Below are positions 48,864 to 59,892 of a stretch of 64,000 nt of DNA, in pieces (within the stretch, counting starts at the first letter, position 1; each line of letters starts with the position of its first letter). The stretch is taken from NCBI GenBank assembly GCA_965153455.1, contig OZ234493.1, forward strand, positions 27,518,213 to 27,582,212, given 5' to 3'. Both the position numbers and the translations under genes were made by a program. The notes under the pieces were generated by a model that saw only the letters and a program-made list of their open reading frames with translations, was not told the origin of the DNA and did no database searches. The DNA is from Sphagnum compactum. Its lineage: Eukaryota; Bryophyta; Sphagnopsida; Sphagnales.

Positions 48864-51800
48864 ATGGCTATGGCGGGCTTGGCAGTGCAAATCTACAATG
48901 GCGGAGGTGTTTTCCGTGTCGTCAGTACCAAACCTATGCCCGGGACGCAGTGGATTCGCGCGCTCACAAACGTCGGATGCCGCGTTGAGGCAAGTGCTTG
49001 CGGGAATTCTTCTCATTTGTTTGTTGTTGCTGTGGCGTAGTTTGTTCTGTTTCTTTTCTGTTTTTCGCCCTGCTGAGAATTTCCGTGGCAGTAGCTGCTT
49101 CTTGCTATTATTGCAATTAAGTACGTTCTTATTCTTCTTCTTCTTCTTGCTGTGATGGATTTTCTATTTCTTGCTATGTTCAATATGTCCGTGCCAGTAG
49201 CTGCTTGCAATTGCAAGCGATCTTCTTCTTCTTCTTGCTGTTGGCGCAATCACTTTTGTTGTTGCTGTGGCGAATTTTCTGTTTTTGTTGTTGTTGCGGC
49301 CAATTTTCTTATGTTCTTCTTTTTCTTGTTGTTTTTTGTTTTTCTTATTTTTTTTCTCTGTTCAAAATGCTAGTACAGTAGCTGCTTGCTATTGCAATTG
49401 AGCATCTTGTTGTTGTTGTTGTTGTCGTTGTGTTGCTTTTTTCTTCTCTTTTTGGTTTCCTGGCTCTGTTCTGAATGTTAGTAGCAGTAGCTGCTTGCTA
49501 TCACAATTGAGTTTGTCGTTTCTAAGCATTTTGAACATACTAACAATCATGTCTAGTCAAATAGTGTACCTAATTGAGAATGAGGTCATTATAGTGTGTA
49601 GAAGTGCTGATCGAGCTACTGAAGACTTGGCAGCAGAGAGATGTATGTGCTCACAGTTTTTCAGGGGGGAAGAAGCTTTGTCAATTGTTCACAATAGATA
49701 TTCACAATAGATTCACAATTGGAATCCCTAGTTGCTCTGATAGCAAATTCCAAATACTGCTCTATCAAAACAATACAGGGCAATTGCCTGCAAATGACCC
49801 AGCAACATTGATTGAACTGCAGACTTAACAATAGAGTATTGAAATGGTTTTTTTTTCTTCTGTGGGCCCAAGAATAAGTGCCACTGGAGGATTTTATTTT
49901 ATTTATTTTATTTTTTTCCCAGAAGAGTTTGACAGTACACTTTCTCTCGCAGATCCTCATATTCACAGTTTACACTCCCTGCAGTAATGTATCTTTTACT
50001 ATTGGATTCTTCACAAACCCTGGAACCATTTATTTTGGATGAACTATACAGGTCAGGAGGTGATGATCAAAGATAAATCATATAAGTTCTCTACAATTGT
50101 TGTGCAAGGCTTTGAAAGAAATCCCCAGGTTTTGGATTCAGAATGTTTCTGTTTTCCTCACCTTGAAGCTCATCATCTCATAACATTTGAATGCAGGTTT
50201 GCACTGAAAACAAGACTATTCTGAGTGTGGAAGACATCCTTGCTCTTATTGGGTCCCGGTGTGATGGTGTTATTGGGCAGGTTGGAACCTTTTTCTCACA
50301 CCCATATGACATCATGGAAAATTCCCTTCACTTGCTTCAGCTCTGGATATCAGAGAAATGCATCAAGTGGCTGTGGCAGTATTGAACCCTGAATTTAACT
50401 GTCTGTGTGTAGTTGACAGAGGACTGGGGTGAGACCCTCTTTGCAGCCTTGAAGAAGGCTGGGGGCCATGCATACAGCAACATGGCTGTTGGGTACAATA
50501 ATGTTGATGTCAATGCTGCCACCCGACATGGTATTGCAGTTGGCAACACCCCTGTATGTCATGCTCACCACCTCTCGCAAGAGAATACTTCATGTCATCA
50601 TTGACCCACTGTTTCTGGTGCAGAAGTCTCCACTTTTGTAGTCAGATTTTCAGCCTTTATGGATATGCAATACCCTTGACCACTTTGAATTCCATGATTT
50701 AGGACATGGTGCAGGGGCTCTGTAGGGTGTGCTGACAGAAACGACAGCAGAGCTAGCAGCAGCCCTGACATTGTCAGCTGCACGAAGGGTCGTAGAAGCA
50801 GATGACTTCATGCGTGCTGGGAAATATGAAGGCTGGCTCCCATCTCTGTAAGTACACTTGTATGCTGTAATTTGAAATCTACTGTTTTGTCTTTTAATCA
50901 CTGCTATATTTCTTCTAAAACTATGGCCACTCAGCTAATTCTCTCCATTCTTTGAACTGTACTCTTCTGGATTTGCGGAGCATCTTCCAGAAGAGCTCAA
51001 CAATCCCAGTAAAGTGGAACACTCATGCAACATAAATGTGGTGTGTAGATTTGTTGGTAATCTTTTGAAAGGACAGACAGTTGGTATTATTGGAGCTGGA
51101 AGAATTGGATCTGCATATGCACGCATGATGGTACTTTCTCACCTGAGCCTTCTAAATTGATTCTCTGTTTCTAGTATTATGGACTGCTGAGACAGTGCAT
51201 GGTTACCTGCTATGTCAAAGTATGTGATGGATCCTTGCTGTGGAGTGGCATGTCTTGAGTGTGCATAAGCATCCCTTGGAGCGACATCGACCCCTCCCAA
51301 CACATTTTGTTTCATGTTGCTTCTAGTTTAGGTTCTTGATGGGACAAGATAGGCCCATTCCTCTTAGTGCAATGAGCCAAGTGACCATTATTGCATATGG
51401 AATACTGTCTGTCATTTCAGTGGACAATGACTTGTTGCACATGCTGCAGAACTCATGAGTGTCCAGATTTGTACATTTGATAGAAGACTTGTTATCTATC
51501 TACTAATTTCTCACAATCTATTCAACGAATGTTCTGTATCTCACAGATTGAGGGTTTCAAGATGAATGTCATTTATTATGACTTGTACCAGTCAACAAGA
51601 CTCGAGAAATTTGTGACAGGTTGGTGGCAAGGAGATCTTATGAGCATTTGTGTAGTACGTCAGAGTCAAGTGGCAGAGATAATGAGCATTGCTCAATAAA
51701 AACCTCCAATCAGTAGGATTTAATGGTCACAGATCTGCTAAGCATTGTGCTCTTTTAGCACATTGCAGTCCAGGTAGTAAAGGTATCCGGTGCATCCAGT

Positions 51801-54192
51801 AACAGTAAATTATGGCTTCTGTAAGGGAATCTCTTATTAGATGATATATTTTTTGTAAGTTTCCCACTTGCTTGAGATGGCTGGTGAAGGTCTTGTTGAA
51901 AAGAACATGTTTCGATTTATAGCTACTTGTGGCCATGCTCTTCGCAGTGCCATTAGTATCACCAGCGCTCTTTTGATTCACTGGCCAGGTGTTATGGTGA
52001 TTGTGCTGCTAACCTTCTCAAAAGATTTCATGAAGAAACCACCAAGCTGATACTTGTATTCTCTGTTGAGCAGCTTATGGAGAATTTTTGAAGAGCCAAG
52101 GGGAAACTCCTGTATATTGGCGAAGGGCTACAAGTCCAGAGGAGGTTCTGAAAGAAGCTGATGTGGTATGAGTTCTGTCACCTCTCCTGTACAAGTACAA
52201 TTTTCATATTGAATGTCAGCTGGGATCAGCAATATTTGATGGTGGCCCCCATCCACACACAGGAAATGCCATTACACAAGCATGGAAGAACATTAGGACC
52301 ATGAGGCCCACATTAAACTAATTGGATTTATTGAGTTCCTCAAAGTTCAAGGTGAAGTCCTAAATGAGAAGCAGGTTAGGATTTCTTGCTGTGTGAGCCT
52401 CATGATATGCTGGTATACACATTTGCAGGTAAGCTTACATCCTATTCTTGACAAGACAACTTATCATCTCATCAACAAAGAGAGGCTCTCTTTGATGAAG
52501 AAGGTAAGTTCTGAACTGAGATCCCTTTGAGGGTACTGTTACTAGTCTTAAGGCAGGGAATCAGACCTTCTGGCATTTTGCCCATGTTAGCCAAACCCAG
52601 TCAAAGCAAGTATATTGAGCTCTGATCTAAAATCCAGGAGAAAAGAAGTCCCAGGGCCTTGGATTGAACAAAATGTGGTCACTGAGACTACATCCTCCAT
52701 CCAAATGTGGCTGTCGGGAAGCTAGCCAAAACAATCAGGTTTTGTTTTGGGTACTGGAAACCACCGCACTGCATTAACCAGATCCACGTATTCTGTATGC
52801 TTCTCATGAAGATTGGATGTTACAGGATGCAGTGCTGGTGAATGCAAGCAGAGGCCCAGTCATTGATGAAGCAGCTTTGGTGGAGCATCTTAAAGCCAAT
52901 CCTATGTTCCGTGTAGGACTTGATGTGTTTGAGGTCAGTACGATGTTCTACTCACCACAACAAGTGGGTGGGTGATGAGCTTGTCCCTATGGAGATGTAT
53001 TTGGCATGCAAACCCATAATTTGTCTCCTGGCTGCAAGCAGCACAATTGAGGTTTGATGCAAGATGAAATGATTTTGCAGGATGAGCCTTTCATGAAACC
53101 AGGCTTGGGAGAGCTTCCAAATGCTGTTGTAGTTCCCCACATTGCATCTGCTTCTAAGGTCACAGATCCCCTTCCTGTCTTTATTTAGCTCATGATAAAT
53201 GGTTTTTGGAATACCCTGCAGCACCAAATGCATATGCCCTTCAAATATGTCATATACATGTCATATGTATGATCTTTGAGATTGCTTTGGCACCTATTTG
53301 GAATGCAAGCTGTGGAGGGGTGGAAAATTTTTCCTAGCACTGTCCTCTGCTGGAGAGGAGCTTGAAAACATCAAGTAGCCCACACTGTTTAGCATCTGCT
53401 TGTGGGCATCCTTCTATAGGCTACTCACACACTGATTTATGCTGTTTAGCATCTGCTTGTGGGCATCCTTCTATAGGCTACTCACACGCTGATTTATGTG
53501 ATTTTCCAGTGGACAAGAGAGGGCATGGCAACTCTTGCTGCACTGAACGTTGCTGTAAGTTCTTCTTACAGTCCATGTGATTCTTTTAAGCCCTCATGTT
53601 TCTACTAAACAAAAAAACATTCTGGGAGCTTGAATGAACCTGCCCTCCAGTAACAGCCACAATGTGGGAGATTGTATTGTTTGTGTCATCATGTCAATCA
53701 TGTACAATCAATGATTGACATGATGAAGGCATTTTGACTTGGGTGTTTTCAGGGCAAGCTCAAAGGATATCCATTATGGTCAAACCCAAACAACATCATG
53801 CCATTCCTCAATGAGCACTCCCAGCCACCAGCTGCCTGTCCAAGTATTGTGAATTCAAAAGCCCTTGGTATGAATACTTACCTTTATCTTGAAGTGGTAG
53901 GATGAGGTTTATCTTGTCACTGCTCGCTCTGATTGTTCCTGCACCAATACTGTGTGTATTGGACAGCATAGACAGGCCATTAATTTTTTATCACTAAGAC
54001 AAAGCGTTTTCACAGGAACCTGGTCAACTGGAAATTTGCAGTTCTACATAGACTTGAATTCATCTGCTTGAGGATGCACATTAGGACCTTGTTCTTTTCT
54101 TTTTGGGCACTGATTGTGTTGCGGTCTTTCCTGTGTCAATTGCACCTGCAGGCTTACCGGTTTCCAATGGCAAGGCTGAATCAAAGCTGTAA
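48864..54192 (+). CDS. HPR1: Peroxisomal NADH-dependent hydroxypyruvate reductase
   Basis: Reduces hydroxypyruvate to glycerate in the photorespiratory cycle. Thirteen exons close in phase: 48864-48989, 50197-50280, 50413-50553, 50726-50847, 51049-51130, 51547-51619, 52074-52165, 52429-52503, 52826-52933, 53081-53158, 53510-53554, 53753-53867, 54152-54192, giving 393 residues against about 386 in Arabidopsis. Visible motifs are QLTEDWGETLF, NMAVGYNNVDV, the NAD-binding GAGRIGSAYARMM, the catalytic Arg in NASRGPVIDEAALVEHL, the acidic catalytic residue in FEDEPFMKPGL and the His in VVPHIASASKWTREG. The protein ends SKL, a canonical PTS1 peroxisome signal. Intron 1 (48990-50196) starts GC after AG and continues AAGT, so it is a GC-AG intron, and it is by far the longest. 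All other donors are GT. Exon 8 begins with GTAAGC, donor-like text directly after its acceptor. Confidence 0.96.
49070..49520 (+). repeat. Degenerate repeats and TTC/TTG microsatellites in HPR1 intron 1
   Basis: CAGTAGCTGCTTG(C)TATTGCAATTGA or a close variant occurs near 49090, 49193, 49375 and 49488, separated by CTT, TTG and TCT trinucleotide runs. Confidence 0.7.
53385..53498 (+). repeat. 57-bp tandem duplication in HPR1 intron 10
   Basis: Units 53385-53441 and 53442-53498 start CTGTTTAGCATCTGC and differ at one base (CACACT versus CACGCT). The second copy ends 11 bp before the exon 11 boundary, so it has displaced the intron 3' region upstream of that point. Confidence 0.9.
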
Positions 54193-55439
54193 GGCAAGCT
54201 GTTGAATGGTGAAAATCTTCACAAAGTGATTCACATCAGAGCAATTAGTAAGTGCTACAGGTGAGAGCATAGATCACTGTGTCAGCCAACCCTCAGTAAC
54301 TAAGAATTGTCTAGGACTCTTCAAATGCCTGCATCATCAAATGGAAATGCACTTTGAGATGTATTTATGTTGTCTGCACATGTAGATGATGCATAGCAGT
54401 TTGCAGAGTTGGTCTAGAGTAACACGAGCTGAAAAATTGGCTCAATTCAAAACTCCTGAACAACTGTGAGGACTGATCATGTGATAGTTATGCATGCCCA
54501 TGATTTGCAATGGAAATCCAGTTGTACTTGTGAAAACAGTCTCCAGAGTGTCATCTTGTTGTGGTATCTGTATGCCTTAGGAATAGATGATTGCTTGTAC
54601 AGGGACAAGCTCAAATAAAAACGAAGCTTTACCCTCACTAGCTTTGTTTGCAGCTTGAATGATGAGACTAGTGACTTGTTGAATAACTTAGGTCTCTTGA
54701 GTAGCTAACATCATGTCTGCAATCTTCCCATCACATCTGGAAATTCAAGGGAAACAACTGAGGATGCAGTTCTTGTATATAATGGTTTGCCTGGAATTGG
54801 AGGCTGGTCATTTTATATACTCATTTCCACGCACTGCCAGAAACTTATGAAGTCACTGCAGGTCATCACTGCTATCCATGATGAAGGTGATAAATCTCAC
54901 ACTTCTGTGTGCAGCACTGCCATATGGTTAGAAATACACACATTGTCATGTTTCTTTGTCATTCTGGCAATTTCTGTGCAGTATTTTGTTAGATTTGGGA
55001 AGATATGGATGGGTGTACAGTTTAACAGGGCAGACTAGATTATTAAAGAGGGAAGAAGAGAGCTACTTACTCTACCAGTTATTGGAATCAATTTAAATAC
55101 TGAAGTGCAAATTCAAGTCTTAAGTAAAACTAAATCTTATCCATTGGTTTTATTGGGTGCCCAAAAATTCATGAAAGGAAAAGAATTACACACAGATCTA
55201 TTTCAAATTAAATCCAATTTCTTTCAAAGCTCCACCTGCATTCAGCCTCATTTAGCCTCTGCAGGGCAGGAGGTCATTCTTTTTCACAAAAAGGAACTGG
55301 CAGGGATATATTCGCCGGCAACCAGCAGTTGCAGTTATCACAAAAATGGCAAAAACCTGTTTTGAACCTCAACAGGGCTTTCAGAAAATCAAACTGGAAA
55401 AAAGTACCTCCCCTATACTACCCATACTTCCTTCCACAA
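54193..55439. other. Convergent intergenic region after HPR1
   Basis: Holds the HPR1 3' UTR. No other gene seen. Confidence 0.5.
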
Positions 55440-55585
55440 AACACCAACTCTTTGATTTTTTCTCAAAATCCCAATATCCTTTGATTCCAATCTTTTTCAA
55501 AAAAACTAGAACTGGAGGTTGTTCAATTTTGTAGAATGTAAACCAAAACCAGAACCAGAGATTATTAACAAAATCAAATAACCTC
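55440..55585 (+). repeat. Dispersed repeat shared with 26160-26335
   Basis: Carries AACTAGAACTGGAGGTTG and GATTATTAACAAAATC, as in the earlier copy, in the same order. Confidence 0.45.
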
Positions 55586-55681
55586 ACAACCACTCATTCT
55601 GACTTCATGAGAACAACAAAAATGCCCAAGTTCATTGCTGTTCATATAAATTAATTTTGATGGAAAAATGAAACAATATTG

Positions 55682-57265
55682 TCACACCAGTTGAAAGGCA
55701 AAATCACGGATTCTAAACTTCCACAGAAGCTCGCCTTCAAGGTTTTGAGTTGCTAGCTCTGCCTTTATTACATCTGCACCAACAGCAGGCTGTCCATCCA
55801 CCATGACAGCAAGCATCAACACCAACTGTTCGTCTCTCGGATTGTAAGGCTCCTCTCCCCCTGCATCCCCCATTTCTAACCCCAATTTGCCATTGGAGTC
55901 TTCTTCTCTTGTGCTCATCTTATCTGCAGTTAAGCCAAGTAGTCGTGTGGTATCCATTCCACGTAGAATTGAAATGAGATTGCCATGGCCAACAACTCGC
56001 AGTTCTTCATTTCCCTGTGAACACCAAACACCAACACTGCTCCAGATAAACAAACAAACACAAACAGACTGGAAAAAAAAAAGTTCTTAAACATTACAAG
56101 AGAAAGACAGACAGAAGAAAAAAAACCAAATAGAAGAAAGAAAGACACACACAGACTGGAAAAAACAAAAATGTTCTTAAACATTAGAAGAAACAAACAG
56201 ACAGAAGGAAGAAAACCAAATAGAAAAACGAACAAACACCCACAGAGATTGGAAAAAACAAAAATGTTCTTAAATATTAGCAGGAAAAAAAAGACAGAAG
56301 AAGAAAAACCAAACAGAAGATAACTTGAAACTCTAGATGTGCAACAATCTTCTACTATCTCCGATTTCACTTACAAGGCAACAAGGCAGGGTTTACCATC
56401 AATTCTTCACAGAGAATACATCAAGAAACTGCATTCTGACAGATAGGAGAGATGGCAAGTTCAACCTGGGCAACTGCATCAATGACTGGTGGTGGCACTG
56501 AATCGTCTGATGCATCTGTTGGAGGAGAATGGACATCTGGTGCCAATGAGGGATTAAGGAGGAAGCTTCGTGGCACATATTCAGCAATCCATTCTTGACT
56601 TGTGTAAGGAGGAGGCTCATCTGTGGCTTCGGATGAAGGGCGTGCGTGGTAGCTGAAGCCACTGGCAGATCCTCTTGGCAGAGTGCGTACTGTTTCTTGA
56701 ACTAGAACACATCCAGGCCCATACCTACAAAAGTTCCCCATCCCTTCTTCCCCTTAGCCCTTGTCCTCTTTGAAAAAGCAGCAGCAATGCATCCTTCCCG
56801 CACATGGCAACTGGCTTTCACAGAGTTCAGGAAACAGATTTCGCACCTAATTTCATTTTCTTCTGTTTCTGGAAAGACGAGAGTTGCAGTGGTGCTCGAA
56901 ACTCACTTCTCAAATCCCTTCTTCCCAAGGTTGCGCAACGATGCGGCTCGTTCCAAATCGTCACAGCATTTATCAAAAGCGTCATCCCAAACAAGCATGA
57001 GCTGGTCGAAGCTCCATCCTTTCCCTCTCCCTCCGTACCCATCCCCTCCTCCTACTCTCTTCTTCTCCTTCGCTTTCTTCTTCTTCTCCCTCTTCACAGC
57101 CCACGTCCTGACTGGCCTCCACGCCTCCTCCCGGGGACTCCTCCCACAGCTGCAATTCTCCAACCATAATCCCACTGAAGTGCTGCCTTGTAAGACATAC
57201 CCAGAAGCGAGTTCCTGCCTTCTACATGGCTGCAACGCAGGCAATCCTGCAACCACCATCGCCAT
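55682..57265 (-). CDS. Unrecognised three-exon protein
   Basis: Minus-strand exons 57265-56907, 56724-56466 and 56014-55682 join in phase across GTGAGT...TAG and GTTGAA...CAG introns, giving about 316 residues and a TAA-class end at 55682. N-terminal 50 residues (MAMVVAGLPALQPCRRQELA...) are Cys/Arg/Ser-rich and could be an organelle-targeting peptide. A Lys-rich stretch (KREKKKKAKEKKR) precedes WSFDQLMLVWDDAFDKCCDD, KYGPGCVLVQETV, a Pro/Ser-rich part with PPPYTSQEWIAEYVPRSFLL, and a C-terminal domain with GNLISILRGMDTTRLLGL, then ELATQNLEGELLWKFRIRDF. I cannot name the family. The consistent phase and protein-like text support a real gene. The start codon is the least certain point. The second intron is filled by the repeat at 56067-56330. 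Confidence 0.6.
56067..56330 (+). repeat. About 90-bp tandem repeat inside an intron
   Basis: GA(C/T)TGGAAAAAA starts at 56067, 56154 and 56247 (spacings 87 and 93). Units contain GTTCTTAAA(C/T)ATTA and AAAACCAAATAGAA. The minus strand is open through all units and would encode a repeating Phe/Leu/Cys-rich hydrophobic peptide, but the region lies between coding exons of the gene above. Confidence 0.8.
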
Positions 57266-57342
57266 GTTGCATCCTTCGCAGGTACTGTGCACAACACCCA
57301 ACCATGTGGTTGACAGCACCTTGCTTGCAACAGCTAAACCCT

Positions 57343-57640
57343 CATTCCAAAACCCTAAACCTAACCCTACATGTTGTTGCTCCAAATCCTCCCCCAGGAC
57401 CTGGGAAGCCCCTAGGTTTAGATTTGGGGTCAAGGGTTTTAAGAGCCACTAGGATTAGGGTTAGTCGGATAGTTGAGAATAAGACCCACTCCAGACACAT
57501 ACGAAACCCTAAACCTGGCTTGGGGCTTCCAAATCCTTTGGACCAACAGAGAGAATCTTTCTTTCCCCTAGGGACGCGGAGTCCCCTAGGCTTAAGGGTT
57601 TTCACTGTTCAGAGAGCCAGTAGGATTAGAGTAGTTTAAA
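57343..57640 (+). repeat. Telo-box-bearing imperfect duplication
   Basis: Two segments, about 57343-57475 and 57502-57635, both run AAACCCTAAACCT, then TCCAAATCCT, CCCTAGG, an AGGGTTTT block and AG(C/A)CA(C/G)TAGGATTAG. A third, shorter echo (CTAAACCCTAAACCTGTGGG, then TCTAAATCCTTTA) is at 58623-58660, on the far side of the plastid fragments. Confidence 0.65.
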
Positions 57641-57740
57641 GCTTTGCGACGAGTAGTTGGGTCTCCTAGAAATTTTGGTGGTCACGATACTAAAGATGTG
57701 GCTGAGAGCCTTTCTTTACAGCCCAAGCACAACGACGCAA

Positions 57741-57777
57741 TTATCAGGGGCGCGCTCTACCACTGAGTTAATAGCCC
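57741..57777 (-). pseudogene. trnI-GAU: Plastid trnI-GAU 5' exon fragment
   Basis: The reverse complement starts GGGCTATTAACTCAGTGGTA and ends CCCTGATAA, the 37-nt first exon of plastid trnI-GAU, with one difference from the usual TTAGCTCA. On the minus strand the sequence goes on into intron-like plastid text (TTGCGTCGTTGTGC) to about 57700. The 3' exon is absent. Confidence 0.85.
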
Positions 57778-57939
57778 ATTGTGCAGGCCTCCCCAGTTGT
57801 GAGACCTGCAGCAGTACCAAGGGGGAAGGAACACCCGTCCTTAACCTCTTATATTAGGAGTCACAATAGGAGTATTAGAAATATTTGAACTTTATGGTTC
57901 AGCCCCCATGGGTTCTGTAGTGGGTGAGAAATTTACAGA

Positions 57940-58029
57940 GGGTGAGTCAGGGCCTAAGATCAGGCCGAAAGGCATAGCTGACAGACAACAGGTGAATATT
58001 CCTGTACCACCCCCTTGTTGGTCCTGAGA
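57940..58029 (+). pseudogene. rrn23: Plastid 23S rRNA fragment
   Basis: Contains GGTGAGTCAGGGCCTAAGAT, CAGGCCGAAAGGC and ACAGGTGAATATTCCTGTAC followed by CCTTGTTGGTCC, a conserved stretch of plastid/bacterial 23S rRNA. About 90 bp only, with a few substitutions. Confidence 0.85.
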
Positions 58030-58185
58030 CTCCTACTTATTAATAGGTTTTTGGTTCACCCGACCGAAATTATCCCCTCTATTCTGTGAATGGAAAGTTC
58101 TGATAAATAACTCTTCGATAAAGCTCCTTGTTGAATGGCTTGTTCTCCCCGGTTGGATTGGTTGGCCCTTATGTAAAGATTATAT

Positions 58186-58210
58186 CCCCTAGCTTTCGTC
58201 TCTCAGTGTG
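58186..58210 (-). pseudogene. Possible plastid 16S rRNA scrap
   Basis: The reverse complement reads ACACTGAGAGACGAAAGCTA then GGGG, which matches the conserved 16S stretch before GGATTAGATACCC. Only about 25 bp match, so this is tentative. Confidence 0.45.
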
Positions 58211-58337
58211 AGATCCCAACCATATCCACAACGAAGAAAAGATGACGACGGCAGCATTGTCATCAAATTGCACACTTTTGGTATTCCTAAAGAAATGCAA
58301 CAATCGAATCGTTTTTGCCATAAGTACAGGGTATTTC

Positions 58338-58482
58338 CGTAAAAGCAGGGGGACCACCCGCAGGAGCTGGATGTGGGGGATATGTCGTGGGAGAAACCGT
58401 TAAATTATTGAAAGAACTAAATGCCTTTTATAAATATGATATTATTTTATTTGATGTATTAGGTGACCTAGTCTATGGGGGT
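58338..58482 (+). pseudogene. chlL: Plastid chlL fragment (light-independent protochlorophyllide reductase iron protein)
   Basis: The plus frame reads [20 protein letters not shown], then [20 protein letters not shown] and DLVYGG. This is the middle of ChlL, including the first [4Fe-4S] cysteine (GCGGYV). The second cluster cysteine, normally in VVCGG, is Tyr here. The intact protein has about 290 residues; only about 48 codons remain. ChlL is absent from angiosperm plastids, which bears on the host lineage. Confidence 0.88.
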
Positions 58483-58490
58483 TTGGGAGT

Positions 58491-59892
58491 TTCGCCCGTC
58501 CATCAAATTTCCATCCTGTACATAAGGCATATGCCTCGTGTATGTTGCGTCAATTACCTCTGCAGTATTTTTATAGAAGACTTCTATAGAAGATTTTATG
58601 TAGACCTAATCCAATGTGTACACTAAACCCTAAACCTGTGGGGTTCTAAATCCTTTATTCTGCAGAGAGGATTAAGGGTGCAAAAGTGGCGGGTGGAGAA
58701 ACCCTGAAATCAATGGAGTTTCCATGAGCTGTAGCTTTGTGGTGAACATGGGGAGTTTGATGGGGTCTTCTTGATCTATAGCGTTTGGACATTGTGTGAT
58801 ATGTCTTTCTGCTGAAATACAAAGGTTGCAATATGGTCAAGGATTATCTCTTCATGAATTCAATCCAGCAACATGGCATCATGCAATTCATGGTCTTGGA
58901 AATGAGCAGCTTGTAGAAGCTGCTGCAGGCAAAACCTTTACTTTAAATTGATGAATTGCCACAGGACGCAATAATGCACAACTCTGCAATGTACATCACC
59001 CCATGAGATCCACAGTGATGAGATAATAGAGTTTGTGATCAATTTTTGCTTCTGCTGCACTTCCATCTTGTAGTAGTGCTGATAAAATCTGTGAATGTCA
59101 TTGACAGCTTTGCTTCCCCTGGAGAAATTGGATCCTGGTGGATAAAACGTGAGAAAAGAGGTATAGCAAATGGAAGAGGAGGGATTCTTGGAAGTCTGGG
59201 ACAAACACCGGGACTCTCTTAATTGGAAAAAAGGATCATTGGTAACTCCAGAAAACAAAGCAAAGCTGAAACAATACAACCCAACAAGAGTTTGGCAAAG
59301 CAAATCTGAAACAATACAACCACACGAGAATGACATGAGCCGCAATTTCAATTCATTCTCCTAACATCAGAATAGTCTCCTGAAGTGAACGAAATGAGGC
59401 CTGCAGAGGATGCCCATATGTATGTCCAAGAATCTTTTGCTAGCTATGTCCATGACATAGTTAAGGAAGTGGCTCAGAGCTAGTTGAGTACCTCTTGCGA
59501 ACTCACTCTCAAACTTTGCAACGGCCATGGGCAGCTTTGGTGTAAGACAAATCCAGCAGGGCATCAACATCCTTCATCATCTTCAATTCCGACTGAGAGT
59601 CATCAAAAAATGTGCAAACAGCAGGAGAGGAATGGTTCGAGATATAACCGACCCTCAGAGATTGTGACATCAGAGCCTTAAACCCTAAATCCAAAAAACA
59701 TGTTCCTCCATGCACATGGGAAAACAGAACACATCATTGGAAGCCCCAATTCTACGGCCTCCAAGTAAGGAATTATGGTGACTGGATGTAGAGGATCCGA
59801 CACACTCCTCTTCCGATTTTCGGAAAACAGGTAGAAAGCCCACAGCCTTGTATACATACTCTGAACCTGCTAAAACCTCCATACCGAGAAGC
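58491..59892. other. Region between plastid insert and eL36, unresolved open frames
   Basis: Minus-strand frames at 58938-59351 (with FYPPGSNFSRGSKAVNDIHR) and 59509-59715 (with TFFDDSQSELKMMKDVDALL) read somewhat like protein, but they could not be joined through defensible splice sites and I recognise no family. Part of 59685-59892 is probably the eL36 3' UTR. Confidence 0.35.

Larger units (their letters stand above)
57660..58490. other. Scrambled plastid-derived insert (NUPT mosaic)
   Basis: Plastid fragments in mixed orientation stand side by side: trnI 5' exon (-), rrn23 (+), a short rrn16 match (-) and chlL (+). Parts between them (for example 57850-57935 and 58030-58180) also look plastid-like but I cannot name them. 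No fragment is complete, so none is functional. Confidence 0.8.

Noticed and set aside
55930-56370. Minus-strand 146-codon frame with repeating hydrophobic segments
   Set aside because: It is generated by the 90-bp intronic repeat and overlaps a coding exon in another frame; there is no independent coding evidence.
56787-57452. Plus-strand 221-codon frame
   Set aside because: Lies opposite exon 1 of the minus-strand gene. The minus reading joins two further exons in phase; the plus reading is Ser/Pro-rich low-complexity text without splice partners.
57741-57777. Functional tRNA-Ile gene
   Set aside because: Only the 5' exon of a split plastid tRNA is present; no anticodon-stem 3' half follows.
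58338-58626. Functional ChlL-like protein from 58387
   Set aside because: The frame covers about 32 ChlL codons and then runs into unrelated sequence; it lacks the P-loop and one cluster cysteine.
59685-59882. Minus-strand 65-codon ATG frame just below the eL36 stop
   Set aside because: Sits where the eL36 3' UTR should be, with no family similarity and no splice partners.
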